Shown: positions 43,011 to 52,499 of the stretch, piece by piece
Position numbering within the stretch: position 1 is the first letter of the stretch
How the letters are laid out: every line of letters starts with the position of its first letter
From: Pseudomonas putida
GTDB lineage: Bacteria; Pseudomonadota; Gammaproteobacteria; Pseudomonadales; Pseudomonadaceae
Assembly (NCBI RefSeq): GCF_001941965.1
Contig: NZ_MKZO01000073.1
Coordinates: forward strand, 62,001-126,000
Direction: 5' to 3'
DNA length: 64,000 bases
Notes under the pieces: generated by a model
Databases searched by the model: none
What the model saw: only the letters and a program-made list of their open reading frames with translations
What the model was told of the DNA's origin: nothing
Made by a program: the position numbers and the translations under genes

Positions 43011-43835
43011 TCACAAGGCTCTGTTGAGTCCGAACTTCTTCTTCAGCACCCACTGCAACAACCGCGAAGGCAGCAGGGTCGCCAGCAACGGCAAGGCCCG
43101 GCTGCCATTGCCCAACCTCACCAGCCCCGGCACCGGCGACTTGCCCACCGCGGCCAGTACCCCCGCGGCAAACTCGCTGGCCGGCGTCGGCCTGTCCTGC
43201 GACGCGCGAGCCCTCGCCCGAACATGCTCGCGCAACGGCCACCAGGCCGATTCCGCTGTCAGCACCTGCTCGGCCTCATGCCCGGCATTGCTGGCGAAAC
43301 TCGACTGGATTGCCCCCGGCTGCACTTCCATCACGCGAATACCGAACGGCGCCAGCTCCAGGCGCAGGGCATCGCTCAAGGCATGCACCGCCGCCTTCGA
43401 TGCGCAGTACGCCCCGGCGAACGGCGTGACCAGCACCCCCGAGACACTGCCGATATTCACCACCAGCCCACGACTGCGCCGCAGCGCCGGGAACAGCGCG
43501 CGGGTTACCCCGACGACGGCGAAGACATTGGTTTCGAACTGGCGCTGCATGGCCTCGACCCCGCCATCCAGCAGAGGGCCCATGGCCCCATAGCCGGCGT
43601 TGTTGATCAGCAGGTCGAGGCCGCCGTGGGCCGCTTCGACAGCCTCGGCCAGCTGTTGCAGGGCCTGGGCGTCATTGACATCCAGCGGCCAGGCGCGGAA
43701 CCCGGCGGCGGCGAGTTTTTCCACGTCCCCGGCCTTGCGTGCCGTGGCCCAGACGGTATAGCCGGCATCGCGGAAGGTGTCGGCAAGGGCGCGGCCAATG
43801 CCGCTGGAACAACCGGTGATCAGGGCGACAGGCAT
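43011..43835 (-). CDS. Short-chain dehydrogenase/reductase
   Basis: The product has 274 residues. Cofactor motif 'LITGCSSGIGRALADTFRDA', 'INNAGYGAMGPLLD', 'NIGSVSGVLVTPFAGAYCAS' with catalytic Ser and Tyr, then Lys in 'SKAAVHAL'. The 'GCSSGIG' and 'GYGAMGP' motifs place it with 17-beta-HSD/retinol-type classical SDRs. Specificity is unknown. Confidence 0.88.
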   Translation of the reverse strand: MPVALITGCSSGIGRALADTFRDAGYTVWATARKAGDVEKLAAAGFRAWPLDVNDAQALQQLAEAVEAAHGGLDLLINNAGYGAMGPLLDGGVEAMQRQFETNVFAVVGVTRALFPALRRSRGLVVNIGSVSGVLVTPFAGAYCASKAAVHALSDALRLELAPFGIRVMEVQPGAIQSSFASNAGHEAEQVLTAESAWWPLREHVRARARASQDRPTPASEFAAGVLAAVGKSPVPGLVRLGNGSRALPLLATLLPSRLLQWVLKKKFGLNRAL

Positions 43836-43892
43836 GCTGGACGGTCCTTCGTGATGAGGGGGAAGGACCGATGATACGGGATGCCGCCCGAC

Positions 43893-44243
43893 TCAGTAGA
43901 GATCCTTCAGCGCCTTGCAGATTTCTCCGAGGCTGGTCTTGTTGATCGCCACCGGCGGACGGTTGCTCGGCAAGAGAATCTGTGCGGGCAGACCGTCGGC
44001 CTGCCATTCGCTGAGCAGGCGGGTGACGGCGAGGTCCTGGCCGGGAGCGCTGTAGTCGTCGATGTTGAGTTCGTAGAACACGAACTGCGGCAGGGCTGGC
44101 GCTCGGGCACGGATGTTGGCTTGCAGTTCGAGGCTCAGCGGACAGGTGGTAGAGCCGACGAGAATCATGCCGGGTGTATCGCGTTCATCGGTTTCCAGTA
44201 GTCGGGTCAGTGAGTCGAGTCCTTTCAGGCAACGGACGTCCAT
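43893..44243 (-). CDS. Hypothetical protein
   Basis: This is a 116-residue cytosolic protein. A segment 'ILVGSTTCPLSLELQANIRA' with 'VFYELNIDDYSAPGQDLA' might be a thioredoxin-like fold with a single Cys, but there is no CxxC motif. I do not recognise the family. It lies 57 bases upstream of the SDR at 43011 on the same strand and could be co-transcribed. Confidence 0.6.
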   Translation of the reverse strand: MDVRCLKGLDSLTRLLETDERDTPGMILVGSTTCPLSLELQANIRARAPALPQFVFYELNIDDYSAPGQDLAVTRLLSEWQADGLPAQILLPSNRPPVAINKTSLGEICKALKDLY

Positions 44244-44320
44244 GGGCTACCTCCTTGGTGGTGAGCCTTCATGAACTTGATTGAATACCCGGATACGGTT
44301 TTGCGCACCTGACAAAAATG

Positions 44321-44785
44321 CTAGTTCGCAAAGCTTCCTTGCAGATGTTCCGCGCGGAACTCGAGGGTTTGCGGGCGATAGCCGGCGCGCAGTGGTGGCA
44401 GCGGCAGGCAGTCGCTCCAGTCGGCGCCGGCCTGGAGTTCGCCGGGGCCGCGGTAGCGTGGCGCGGCGTAGGTGTTCTCGGCGAGGTTGACGCTGTCGCC
44501 GGGCGCATAGGCGGCGACGCGCCAGCGCAGTTCGGTCAACGGCACGCCGTTGCCGTTGTTCATCCGCACGCGCAGCGGGCGGCCGGCGGGGCATTCCTGC
44601 GGCAGGTAGTCCAGACGCAGTTCCAGGCGTGCCAACTGGCGCGCCTCACGGGTGTCCAGCCACGCCACCCAGGCGCCGACCATGACCAGCCCGAGCAGCG
44701 CCGCCAGCGAGACCGGCAGCGCCTTGGCCGGATAGCGCAGGAGCAGGATCAGCCAGGTGAGGATAAGCAGGATGCCGATGAGCAT
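44321..44785 (-). CDS. Hypothetical membrane-anchored protein
   Basis: The product has 154 residues. Two helices at the N-terminus ('LIGILLILTWLILLLRYPAK' and 'LPVSLAALLGLVMVGAWVAW') are followed by a soluble domain with a beta pattern ('LELRLDYLPQECPAGRPLRV', 'LRWRVAAYAPGDSVNL'). Start 44785 gives the cleanest N-terminus. Function unknown. Confidence 0.65.
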   Translation of the reverse strand: MLIGILLILTWLILLLRYPAKALPVSLAALLGLVMVGAWVAWLDTREARQLARLELRLDYLPQECPAGRPLRVRMNNGNGVPLTELRWRVAAYAPGDSVNLAENTYAAPRYRGPGELQAGADWSDCLPLPPLRAGYRPQTLEFRAEHLQGSFAN

Positions 44786-44917
44786 GGTGGAAACCCCGGG
44801 AAAAGACGACTCCACGATCCTAGCGGCAAGGGCCCGACCTGTCATTTTTGCCAGCTGTGCCAGTGCGGGTTTGCGGTTATGTTGCAGCGATCAAAGACCA
44901 GCGCAAGGATTCCCGGC

Positions 44918-47707
44918 ATGTCCCTCGCTGTCCATGCATTGACGCCTGTTCTGGTAGTTCGCGATGCCCGCGGCCTGGGGCTGCGCGAGGTGAATTACTG
45001 TCGTCGTGCGCCCGCCGATCCGTTGCAGCCGCGCATTCAAGGCAGCCAGTACGATGCCGCTGGACGCCTGCGGGCGTGCCGCGACCCACGCCTGTGGGCG
45101 CTGCATGAACAGGACGCCGCGACGCCAGCCAACCTGGGCCAGGCGCATTCCTTGTCTGGCCGGGTGGTATGGCGTGAGAGCGTGGACTCGGGAACTGTTT
45201 GCAGCCTGTTCGGCGAAGCGGGACAGGTGGTGCGGGCCGAAGATGGCAAGGGCGTTTGCCGTGAGTTCGACTACGACGCGATGCTGCGGCCCACTGCGCT
45301 GCATGAGCAGGCCAACGGTCAACCGCGAGCCTGTCGCGAGCGTCTTGGCTATGCCGATGCCGCCCCTGAGCACGCTGCGCAGAATGCCTGCGGGCGCCTG
45401 CTGCGCCACGACGACACGGCGGGAACCCGCGAATTGCGGGGTTACGCCCTGAATGGTGAGGTCCGCAGCGAGGTCCGCCGTTTCAGCCGTGATGCGCAAT
45501 TGCCGGACTGGCCGGTGCCGATTGCGGAGCGGGAGCTGCTGTTGGAGTCTGATACCGCAGCGGTTCTCTATTGTCACGGCCCGCTCGGCGAGGTGCTGGA
45601 ACAGACGGATGCCAGCGACAATCGCCAGTCGCTCGGGCTGACCCTGTGCGGTGAGCTGCGCGAAGTGCGGGTGCAGCTCAAGGGTGGCAGCCAGCACGTG
45701 CTGCTGGTGGCTGCCCGCTACAACGCCTTCGGCCAGATGGAAGAGGAAATCCTGGGCAATGGCGTGCGCCTGCAACGTCTTTATCGCGAGGAAGATGGCC
45801 GCCTGTCGCAGCTTGCTGCCCGGCGCAGAAACGGCGACCTGCTGCAGGAGTTGCGCTACGAATACGACCCGGCAGGTAATGTGCTGTCCATCGAAGACCG
45901 GGCCATGCCGGTGCGCCATTTCGCCAATCAGCAGGTCGAACCGCGTTGCGAGTACGGCTACGACAGCCTTTACCAACTGATCGAGGCGAAAGGCTGGGAA
46001 GCCGGCGCGGCCAGCAAGGGACCAGGTTCGCTGCTCGATCCCGTAGCGGTGAGCAATTATCGGCAAAGCTATGAATACGACGCCGGGGGCAACCTCCTGC
46101 ACCTGGTGCATGCCGGCGCCCAGGCCCACGGTCGCACGCTGGTTGCGGCAAGACACTCCAATCGCTGCCTGCCGGCCAATGAAGACTTCGAGAGAGGCTT
46201 CGATGCCAACGGCAATCTGCTGTGCCTGCAACCGGGGCAGGCGTTGTCTTGGAACACGCGTAACGAACTGCGCGAAGTCCGGCCGGTGATCCGCGCAGGC
46301 GGCTCCGACGATTGGGAGCGGTATCTCTACGACGGTGCCGGCCGGCGCGTACGCAAGCTCGGCAGAGCGCAAGCCGCGAAGCGAACCCACAGCCGCGAGG
46401 TGCGGTATCTCTCGGGGTTGGAGCGGCATGACAACGGTAGCGAGCGTCTTGAGGTCATCACGGTCCAGGCCGGGACCTGCAGTGTGCGCATTCTCCACTG
46501 GCTGCAAGGGCGGCCTGCCGGCGTGGCGCAGGATCAGGTACGTCATGCGCTTGGCGATCATCTCGGCTCCGTCTGCCTGGAACTGGATGGCGAGGCCGCG
46601 CTGCTCGGTCGTGAAGTCTTTCATCCCTTCGGCAGCACCGCCTGGTGGGCGGGGCGCAACGAGGTCGAGGCGGGCTACAAGACGGTACGGTATTCGGGCA
46701 AGGAGCGGGATGCGAGTGGGCTGTATTACTACGGTGCCCGATATTACCGGGCCGATTGGCAGCGTTGGTTGAATCCGGATCCGCTAGGAGAGGTGGAGGG
46801 TTTGAACCTCTTCCGGTTTGTGCTTAATACGCCGATCGGATGGGTAGACATCGAGGGATATAGTGGTTTTCCATTTCAAGCGATCGAGTCAAGCGAGGTC
46901 GTGGCCTTGGCCCGAGCAGGAAATTACCTGGGCGCTCAGGCAGCGGCTCGACGGAAGCCTTCCAGAGACATCAGGGTTATCAACAATTGGATCCTGTCCC
47001 AGGTTCCGAGCATCGATTTTCAATCAATGACACTGTTCGACAACCGCCTGAACAATAGCCTCTACAAGGCATCATCGAAAGTTGAAGGCATTGATTTCAT
47101 CGTAAAGAAAATGCACTCGCCTGAGCGGGCCCAGCGCGAGGAACTGGCTTACCAGATCAGCGAGGCGCTCGGTTTCCATGTCGTGCCGCCGGCCAAGGCC
47201 CGGGCCAAGTCGTTGGTTCAGCAGATGGTACCGAACATCAAGGATTCCCGGCGAAGCGAGAGGACGCCTTCTGCCCGGGACAGACTGTTCTATTTCCTTA
47301 TCAACGAGTTCGACGATAACTCCGGTAATCAGCTATGGGATGATTCGGGTGGCGTGCAGTTGATCGATCATGAGGCTGCGTTCAGTACCCGAAAGAATGC
47401 CGTGTACAACTTGTCCACTATCGATTTGACCAGCGCCTTCGACCCGAGTAGCTGGGTGCGATTCAAAGCTATCGATGACTTGGAATGGAAATCCATCTTG
47501 GGTGGTGATACGCCGAAAATTTCCAAAGTGGAAGCCAAGGCGTTTATCGCACGGATCCACGACACCAAGAAAGCGGTGCAAAAAGGGATCGACAAGGGCG
47601 TGATGGGTTTTTCCATGAAGCAAGGTGCATCCCAGGCAATACGCTCAACGACCAGCGCGAGTCTTGCTTGGCGAAACGGTCTCACCAGCCCGTCACGGGG
47701 CTGGTGA
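44918..47707 (+). CDS. Rhs-family polymorphic toxin with a kinase-like C-terminal domain
   Basis: The product has 929 residues. Residues ~1-640 are RHS/YD repeats ('YDAAGRLRACRDPRL', 'YEYDPAGNVLSIED', 'YLYDGAGRRVRKLG'), closing with the hypervariable-boundary motif 'YYYGARYYRADWQRWLNPDP' and 'NTPIGWVDIEGY'. No PAAR or signal peptide is seen at the N-terminus. The remaining ~280 residues resemble a PI3/4-kinase or HipA/SCO1664-like fold: a Lys strand 'IDFIVKKM', Glu helix 'REELAYQISEALGFHVVPPA', loop 'NEFDDNSGNQL' and metal motif 'VQLIDHEAAF'. This tip is visibly lower in GC than the core. No immunity gene follows. Start 44918 has 'aagga' before it. Confidence 0.85.
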   Translation: MSLAVHALTPVLVVRDARGLGLREVNYCRRAPADPLQPRIQGSQYDAAGRLRACRDPRLWALHEQDAATPANLGQAHSLSGRVVWRESVDSGTVCSLFGEAGQVVRAEDGKGVCREFDYDAMLRPTALHEQANGQPRACRERLGYADAAPEHAAQNACGRLLRHDDTAGTRELRGYALNGEVRSEVRRFSRDAQLPDWPVPIAERELLLESDTAAVLYCHGPLGEVLEQTDASDNRQSLGLTLCGELREVRVQLKGGSQHVLLVAARYNAFGQMEEEILGNGVRLQRLYREEDGRLSQLAARRRNGDLLQELRYEYDPAGNVLSIEDRAMPVRHFANQQVEPRCEYGYDSLYQLIEAKGWEAGAASKGPGSLLDPVAVSNYRQSYEYDAGGNLLHLVHAGAQAHGRTLVAARHSNRCLPANEDFERGFDANGNLLCLQPGQALSWNTRNELREVRPVIRAGGSDDWERYLYDGAGRRVRKLGRAQAAKRTHSREVRYLSGLERHDNGSERLEVITVQAGTCSVRILHWLQGRPAGVAQDQVRHALGDHLGSVCLELDGEAALLGREVFHPFGSTAWWAGRNEVEAGYKTVRYSGKERDASGLYYYGARYYRADWQRWLNPDPLGEVEGLNLFRFVLNTPIGWVDIEGYSGFPFQAIESSEVVALARAGNYLGAQAAARRKPSRDIRVINNWILSQVPSIDFQSMTLFDNRLNNSLYKASSKVEGIDFIVKKMHSPERAQREELAYQISEALGFHVVPPAKARAKSLVQQMVPNIKDSRRSERTPSARDRLFYFLINEFDDNSGNQLWDDSGGVQLIDHEAAFSTRKNAVYNLSTIDLTSAFDPSSWVRFKAIDDLEWKSILGGDTPKISKVEAKAFIARIHDTKKAVQKGIDKGVMGFSMKQGASQAIRSTTSASLAWRNGLTSPSRGW
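47680..47707. terminator. Hairpin between convergent rhs and algA
   Basis: CTCACCAGCCC (47680-47690) and GGGCTGGTGAG (47697-47707) form a perfect 11-bp stem with a 6-nt loop. The rhs stop codon lies in the right arm. There is no clear U-tract, so termination efficiency is uncertain. Confidence 0.5.
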
Positions 47708-47721
47708 GACAGCATTTGAAC

Positions 47722-49173
47722 TTACTGCGCAATGGTCTTGATCGAAACCCCACGCTCCACCGGCGTCGAGCGCCCGTAGATATCCTCGAAGCGCTCGATA
47801 TCGTCCTCGCCGAGGTAGCTGCCGGACTGCACCTCGATGATCTCCAGCGGGATCTTGCCCGGGTTGCGCAGGCGGTGGATCGAGGCGATCGGGATGTAGG
47901 TTGACTGGTTCTCGGTGAGCAGGAAGACGTTCTCGTCACAGGTCACTTCGGCCGTGCCGGAGACCACGATCCAGTGCTCGGCGCGGTGGTGGTGCATCTG
48001 CAGCGAGAGGCTGGCGCCGGGCTTGACTGTGATGTGCTTGACCTGGAAACGCCCGCCCATGTCCACCGAGTCGTAGGAACCCCACGGTCGGTACACCTCG
48101 CAGTGGGTCTGGGTCTCGCTGCGGCCTTGGGCATCCAGGGTGTTGACCAGTTGCTTGACCCCCTGAACCTTGTCCTTGTGGGCGATCATCATGGCGTCCT
48201 TGGTTTCGACCACGACGATGTTTTCCAGGCCGATCACCGAGACCAGCTTGCCGTTGCCATGGATCATGCAGTTGTGGCTGTCCTGCACCACCACGTCGCC
48301 CTTGGTGACGTTGCCGTTGTCGTCCTTGGGGTGCACGTCCCACAACGACGACCAGCAGCCGACGTCGCTCCAGCCGGCGGTCAGCGGCACCACGCAGGCG
48401 CGCTGGGTCTTTTCCATCACCGCGTAGTCGATGGAGTTGTCCGGGCAGCAGGCGAAGGTGGCTTCGTCGATGGTCAGGCTGTCGCCGTCTTCCTGGCTGC
48501 GCTCCAGGGTCAGCAGGCAGGTGTCGTAGATGTCCGGGTCGTGCTTTTTCAGCTCTTCGAGGAAGCGGCTGGCGCGGAACAGGAACATGCCGCTGTTCCA
48601 GAAGTAACCACCGGCCTGGACGAATTCCCGGGCGCGTTTTTCATCGGGCTTCTCGACGAACTGGGCGACCCGGCTGACGCCTTCCGGCAGCAGCGCATCC
48701 TGGCTGGAGCGGATATAGCCGTAGCCGGTTTCCGGCTTGGTCGCGGGGATGCCGAACAGCACCATCTCGCCGCGCTCGGCGGCCACGGTGGCCAGGGCCA
48801 GGGCGCGTTGCAGGGCTTTCTGGTCGTCGATCACATGGTCGGCCGGGAGCACCAGCATCAGCTCGTCGCGGCCTTCGTTGACCAGCTTCATGGCGCTCAG
48901 GGCCACCGCCGGCGCGGTGTTGCGGCCGAAGGGCTCCATGAGGATGGCCTGGGTCTCCAGGCTCAGGTTGCCGAGCTGCTCGTTGACGATGAAGCGGTGG
49001 TCCTTGTTGCACACCACGATGGGCGCGTCCATGCCTTCGAAGACCAGGCGCGACAGGGTCTGCTGGAACAGGGTGTCGTCACCGGTAAGGGCGAGGAACT
49101 GCTTGGGGAACTGTTTGCGCGACAGGGGCCACAGACGCGAACCGTTACCGCCGGACAGGATGACTGGAATCAT
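47722..49173 (-). CDS. algA: AlgA: mannose-6-phosphate isomerase / mannose-1-phosphate guanylyltransferase
   Basis: The 483-residue bifunctional enzyme makes mannose-6-phosphate from fructose-6-phosphate and GDP-mannose from mannose-1-phosphate. The N-terminal guanylyltransferase shows 'ILSGGNGSRLWPLSRKQFPK'. The C-terminal cupin isomerase shows 'RPWGSYDSVDMGGRFQVKHI' and the metal-binding 'LSLQMHHHRAEHWIVVSG'. It is the last gene of the alginate operon and supplies its precursor. Confidence 0.97.
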   Translation of the reverse strand: MIPVILSGGNGSRLWPLSRKQFPKQFLALTGDDTLFQQTLSRLVFEGMDAPIVVCNKDHRFIVNEQLGNLSLETQAILMEPFGRNTAPAVALSAMKLVNEGRDELMLVLPADHVIDDQKALQRALALATVAAERGEMVLFGIPATKPETGYGYIRSSQDALLPEGVSRVAQFVEKPDEKRAREFVQAGGYFWNSGMFLFRASRFLEELKKHDPDIYDTCLLTLERSQEDGDSLTIDEATFACCPDNSIDYAVMEKTQRACVVPLTAGWSDVGCWSSLWDVHPKDDNGNVTKGDVVVQDSHNCMIHGNGKLVSVIGLENIVVVETKDAMMIAHKDKVQGVKQLVNTLDAQGRSETQTHCEVYRPWGSYDSVDMGGRFQVKHITVKPGASLSLQMHHHRAEHWIVVSGTAEVTCDENVFLLTENQSTYIPIASIHRLRNPGKIPLEIIEVQSGSYLGEDDIERFEDIYGRSTPVERGVSIKTIAQ

Positions 49174-49209
49174 GGTTGTACTCTCCGAAATATAAAGTTG
49201 GGCAGTGGA

Positions 49210-49860
49210 TTAACGGGTCGCTACCGGGCGCTTGACCCAGACCGGGGACAGATTGCTGCCGGAGCCGGTGACGTAGAGCACGGCTGCTTCTCCGCGCTCG
49301 AGGGCGACCGGTTTCAGGTCGCTGACTTTCTTGTCGCCTTCATACAGGGCCAGGTTGACCTTGACCGGGTTGATCTCGCGCTCGCCGCGGCCGGCGGCGG
49401 CCACCGGCTTGACCACTTCGGTCTTGCCGTCGGCGGTCTTCAGGGTCAGGGCCTGGTCGCTGAGGTTCTGCACCCGCACCAGGGATTTCTGCTTGTTGCG
49501 GAATGGCGGTTCTTCCACCAGTTGCGGCTTGCCGTCGGCGTGGTTGACCAGGGTGTAGTAGTGGTCGGCGGAGAGCTTCACCGGCAGGCTCGCGTTGCCC
49601 ACCTTGGCGCTGTAGTCGCCTTGCGGCATGAAGCTGAAGTCGCTGCTGGCCTGGGCCCCGACCTGATTGATCGGGGTGTTGCCGACGCTGGCGGCGACCG
49701 GCTGGCTGGAGGCGTTGTACAACCGCACGAAGGTCGAACCCTTCGGCGCGCTCGGGCCATACAGTGCGGCGTCGCCGCCGGCCCAGGCTTGCAGCGAGGC
49801 GAGGGTGAGGCCGGCAGCGAGGGCGCAGGCTTTGGCGATACGGTGCTTGGACGTTTGCAT
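49210..49860 (-). CDS. algF: AlgF, alginate O-acetylation protein
   Basis: The 216-residue periplasmic protein has signal peptide 'KACALAAGLTLASLQAWA'. Body: 'GGDAALYGPSAPKGSTFVRL', 'VGNTPINQVGAQASSDFSFM', 'YYTLVNHADGKPQLVEEPPF'. AlgF is needed for acetylation together with AlgI, AlgJ and AlgX. The ATG at 49860 has a correctly spaced 'gagga' site, and the ATG two codons earlier (49866) is too close to it. Confidence 0.93.
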   Translation of the reverse strand: MQTSKHRIAKACALAAGLTLASLQAWAGGDAALYGPSAPKGSTFVRLYNASSQPVAASVGNTPINQVGAQASSDFSFMPQGDYSAKVGNASLPVKLSADHYYTLVNHADGKPQLVEEPPFRNKQKSLVRVQNLSDQALTLKTADGKTEVVKPVAAAGRGEREINPVKVNLALYEGDKKVSDLKPVALERGEAAVLYVTGSGSNLSPVWVKRPVATR

Positions 49861-49872
49861 GTGCATTTCCTC

Positions 49873-51030
49873 TTAGTGTTCGGTCCGGATGGACGTCAGG
49901 GCCAGCTCTTGATCGGAGTTGCGGGTTTTCTTCAGTTGCGCGATCCATTGCGGGTCGAAGCCGCTGAGGTCGTTCTTGATTGGCAGATAACGCTCGGGGA
50001 ATTCCCAGACCACCAGTTGCGGCGGGCTGTTCTTGAACTCATCGCTTTGCAGGTACTTGAGCATCGGCAGGATCGGCCCGTGGCCGTCCTCGGCGTAGTT
50101 GGCGACATCGCTGTGCAGGGCCTGCTGCAGGGCGCCGAGGAAGTTCCAGTTGGGGTTGGCGCTGTAGCTGGTGCCGACCAGGGCCACGGGGATCTGCTTG
50201 TCGGCGAACAGGGCGTCGCCGCCGCCGTTGTCAGCCTCGACCGCGCGGGTGCTGCGTTTCTGCAACTGGTCCGGCTTGGGCAGCAGGTTGCTGAACAGCG
50301 GGTCCAGCGGCAGGAAGTTGGTCAGGTCGCCCTTGTACGGCGCCTGCTGCTGGTTCTCGGTGATGAAGGTCTGCGGCTCGCCGTTGAGCAGGGTCTGCCG
50401 GGCCACCGCCTCGGCCAGTTGCTGGGCGGCGACTTCGGCGCCCAGCGGCGTCCAGTGGCTGTCGGTCCGCAGGAACACCTGGCCGCGAGCCTTGGCCGCT
50501 TCCAGCGGGCCGAACAGGTCGGGGGCGAAGATGTTGGCCTGGCGCGCCTGGGCGTGGAAGCTGTTGTACAGATCATGGTGGACGCTGGCCGGGGCGCGCA
50601 CGCCGATGTACTCGGGATACACCCGGGCCTTGGCCGGGATGATCGCCAGCACCAGTTCCACGCCCTGTTTGCGCAGGGTGTCGCGCACGCCGCGGAGCAG
50701 GGCCAGGTTTTCGTTGCGGGTCAGCTCGCCGTCGGCCGCCGGCTTGAACTCCTCGTCGCTGAACAGCCACTGGTCACGGCCCAGCACCACGCCGGGACGG
50801 CCTTCGTTGAACAGCTTGAAGTCCAGCGCCGCCCACAGGTTGGTGCCGATGCGCTTGAGCGGGAACTGCTCGTCGTAGTGGGTCTCGGCGGCCTTGGCCA
50901 GCTTGCCGTCGAGCAGGCTCATCTGCGCCGTGCGCTGGAACCCGGCGAGCCCGCCGAGGGACCAGATACCCAGCGCCGAAAGCAGGGCGAGGAACAGCAG
51001 CGAGTAGAAGATGCGAAGTGATCGGGTCAT
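49873..51030 (-). CDS. algJ: AlgJ, alginate O-acetyltransferase
   Basis: This is a 385-residue membrane-anchored periplasmic SGNH-like acetyltransferase. One helix 'IFYSLLFLALLSALGIWSLG' is followed by the catalytic Asp-His pair in 'LRTDSHWTPLGAEVAAQQ' and the Ser motif 'VALVGTSYSANPNWNF'. It receives acetyl groups from AlgI and works with AlgX and AlgF. It lies between algF and algI with small gaps. Confidence 0.95.
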   Translation of the reverse strand: MTRSLRIFYSLLFLALLSALGIWSLGGLAGFQRTAQMSLLDGKLAKAAETHYDEQFPLKRIGTNLWAALDFKLFNEGRPGVVLGRDQWLFSDEEFKPAADGELTRNENLALLRGVRDTLRKQGVELVLAIIPAKARVYPEYIGVRAPASVHHDLYNSFHAQARQANIFAPDLFGPLEAAKARGQVFLRTDSHWTPLGAEVAAQQLAEAVARQTLLNGEPQTFITENQQQAPYKGDLTNFLPLDPLFSNLLPKPDQLQKRSTRAVEADNGGGDALFADKQIPVALVGTSYSANPNWNFLGALQQALHSDVANYAEDGHGPILPMLKYLQSDEFKNSPPQLVVWEFPERYLPIKNDLSGFDPQWIAQLKKTRNSDQELALTSIRTEH

Positions 51031-51041
51031 GGTCGGCTCGC

Positions 51042-52499
51042 TCAGAACTGGAAGTAGAGGAAGGGCGAGTAGCTCTGCGCGGAGAGCTTGAGGATCGACG
51101 CGACGAACAGCAGCAGGACCAGCACGCGGGTGGCGTACAGGCTCCAGTCGAGGCCGACGCTGCCGTCGTGGTGCACCACCACCGGGCTGGCCTTGGCGGT
51201 CGGCTTGGCATTGCGATAGAAGTCGCGCAGGCCGAACCAGGCCAGGGTGATGTAGGCCAGGATCAGGGTCGCCACCTGCAGGCCGGTGAGGCTGGCGCGG
51301 TTGAGCTCCGAGAGGTTCCAGTCACCGAGGCTGAACATGGCGGCGTACATGCGCCCGGCCACGTGCAGGTTTTCGGCGCGGAAGATCACCCAGCCGATCA
51401 CCACCAGCAGGAAGGTGAAGGCCCATTTGACCGGGTTGAAGCGCTGCGGGTTGGTGTCCAGGCCCAGGGCCCGCTCGATCGCCAGCCACATACCGTGCCA
51501 GGCGCCCCAGATGATGTAGGTGAAGTTGGCGCCGTGCCACAGGCCGCCCAGGAGCATGGTCAGGAACAAATTGCGGTAGGTGGCGAAGGTGCCGCCGCGG
51601 TTGCCGCCGAGGGTGATGTACAGGTAGTCGCGCAGCCAGGTCGACAGGCTGATATGCCAGCGCCGCCAGAACTCGGTGATCGACTGGCTGATGTACGGCT
51701 GCTTGAAGTTCTCCATGAAGCGGAAGCCCATCATCAGGCCCAGGCCGATGGCCATGTCGCTGTAGCCGGAGAAGTCGAAGTACAGCTGCGCGGTGTAGGC
51801 CAGGGCGCCGAGCCAGGCGTCGCCGGTGCTGGGATTTTCCAGGGCGAAGCAATGGTCGGCGACCACCGCCAGGGTGTCGGCGATGAAGACCTTCTTGATG
51901 AAGCCCTGCATGAAGCGGGTGCAGCCCTCGGCGAACTTGTCGACGGTGTGGGTGCGGTGGTTGAACTGGTCGGCGAGGTCCTTGAAGCGCAGCACGGGGC
52001 CGGCGATCAGGTGCGGGAAGATCGCCACGAAGGCGGCGAAGTCGATCAGGTTGCGGGTCGCCGGGGTGTCGCCGCGGTACACGTCGATGATGTAGCTGAT
52101 CGACTCGAAGATGTAGAACGAGATCCCGATCGGCAGCAGCACGTGGGTCAGGATGAACGGCTCCAGGCCGAACGAGGCCATGATCGCGTTGATGCTGTCG
52201 ACGCCGAAGTTGGCGTACTTGAAGTAGCCGAGGATGCACAGGTCGACGGCGACGCCCAGCAGCAGCCAGCGCTGGGCCGATTTTGTGCGGACTCCGGCGG
52301 CACCGACCTTGAGGCCGATCCAGTAGTTCCACAGGGTGACCCCGGCGAACAGGGCGAGGAAGTCCACCCGCCACCAGGCATAGAACAGGTAGCTGGCCAG
52401 CAGCAGGAGCAGGTTGCGGTAGCGTTGCCCGCTCAGGTAGTACAGGCCGAGGAAGATCGGCAGGAACAGGAACAGGAACACGTTGGACGAGAAGACCAT
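51042..52499 (-). CDS. algI: AlgI, MBOAT membrane acyl transferase
   Basis: The 485-residue polytopic MBOAT protein passes acetyl groups across the inner membrane for alginate acetylation. Markers: 'VFLFLFLPIFLGLYYLSG', 'SYIIDVYRGDTPATRNLIDF', 'SQSITEFWRRWHISLSTWLR' and the catalytic His region 'GLWHGANFTYIIWGAWHGMW'. It is followed upstream in transcription by a REP pair and then algL. Confidence 0.96.
   Translation of the reverse strand: MVFSSNVFLFLFLPIFLGLYYLSGQRYRNLLLLLASYLFYAWWRVDFLALFAGVTLWNYWIGLKVGAAGVRTKSAQRWLLLGVAVDLCILGYFKYANFGVDSINAIMASFGLEPFILTHVLLPIGISFYIFESISYIIDVYRGDTPATRNLIDFAAFVAIFPHLIAGPVLRFKDLADQFNHRTHTVDKFAEGCTRFMQGFIKKVFIADTLAVVADHCFALENPSTGDAWLGALAYTAQLYFDFSGYSDMAIGLGLMMGFRFMENFKQPYISQSITEFWRRWHISLSTWLRDYLYITLGGNRGGTFATYRNLFLTMLLGGLWHGANFTYIIWGAWHGMWLAIERALGLDTNPQRFNPVKWAFTFLLVVIGWVIFRAENLHVAGRMYAAMFSLGDWNLSELNRASLTGLQVATLILAYITLAWFGLRDFYRNAKPTAKASPVVVHHDGSVGLDWSLYATRVLVLLLFVASILKLSAQSYSPFLYFQF

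Noticed and set aside
47974..51021. Plus-strand open frame of 1015 codons opposite algA, algF and algJ
   Set aside because: Antisense shadow with no domain.
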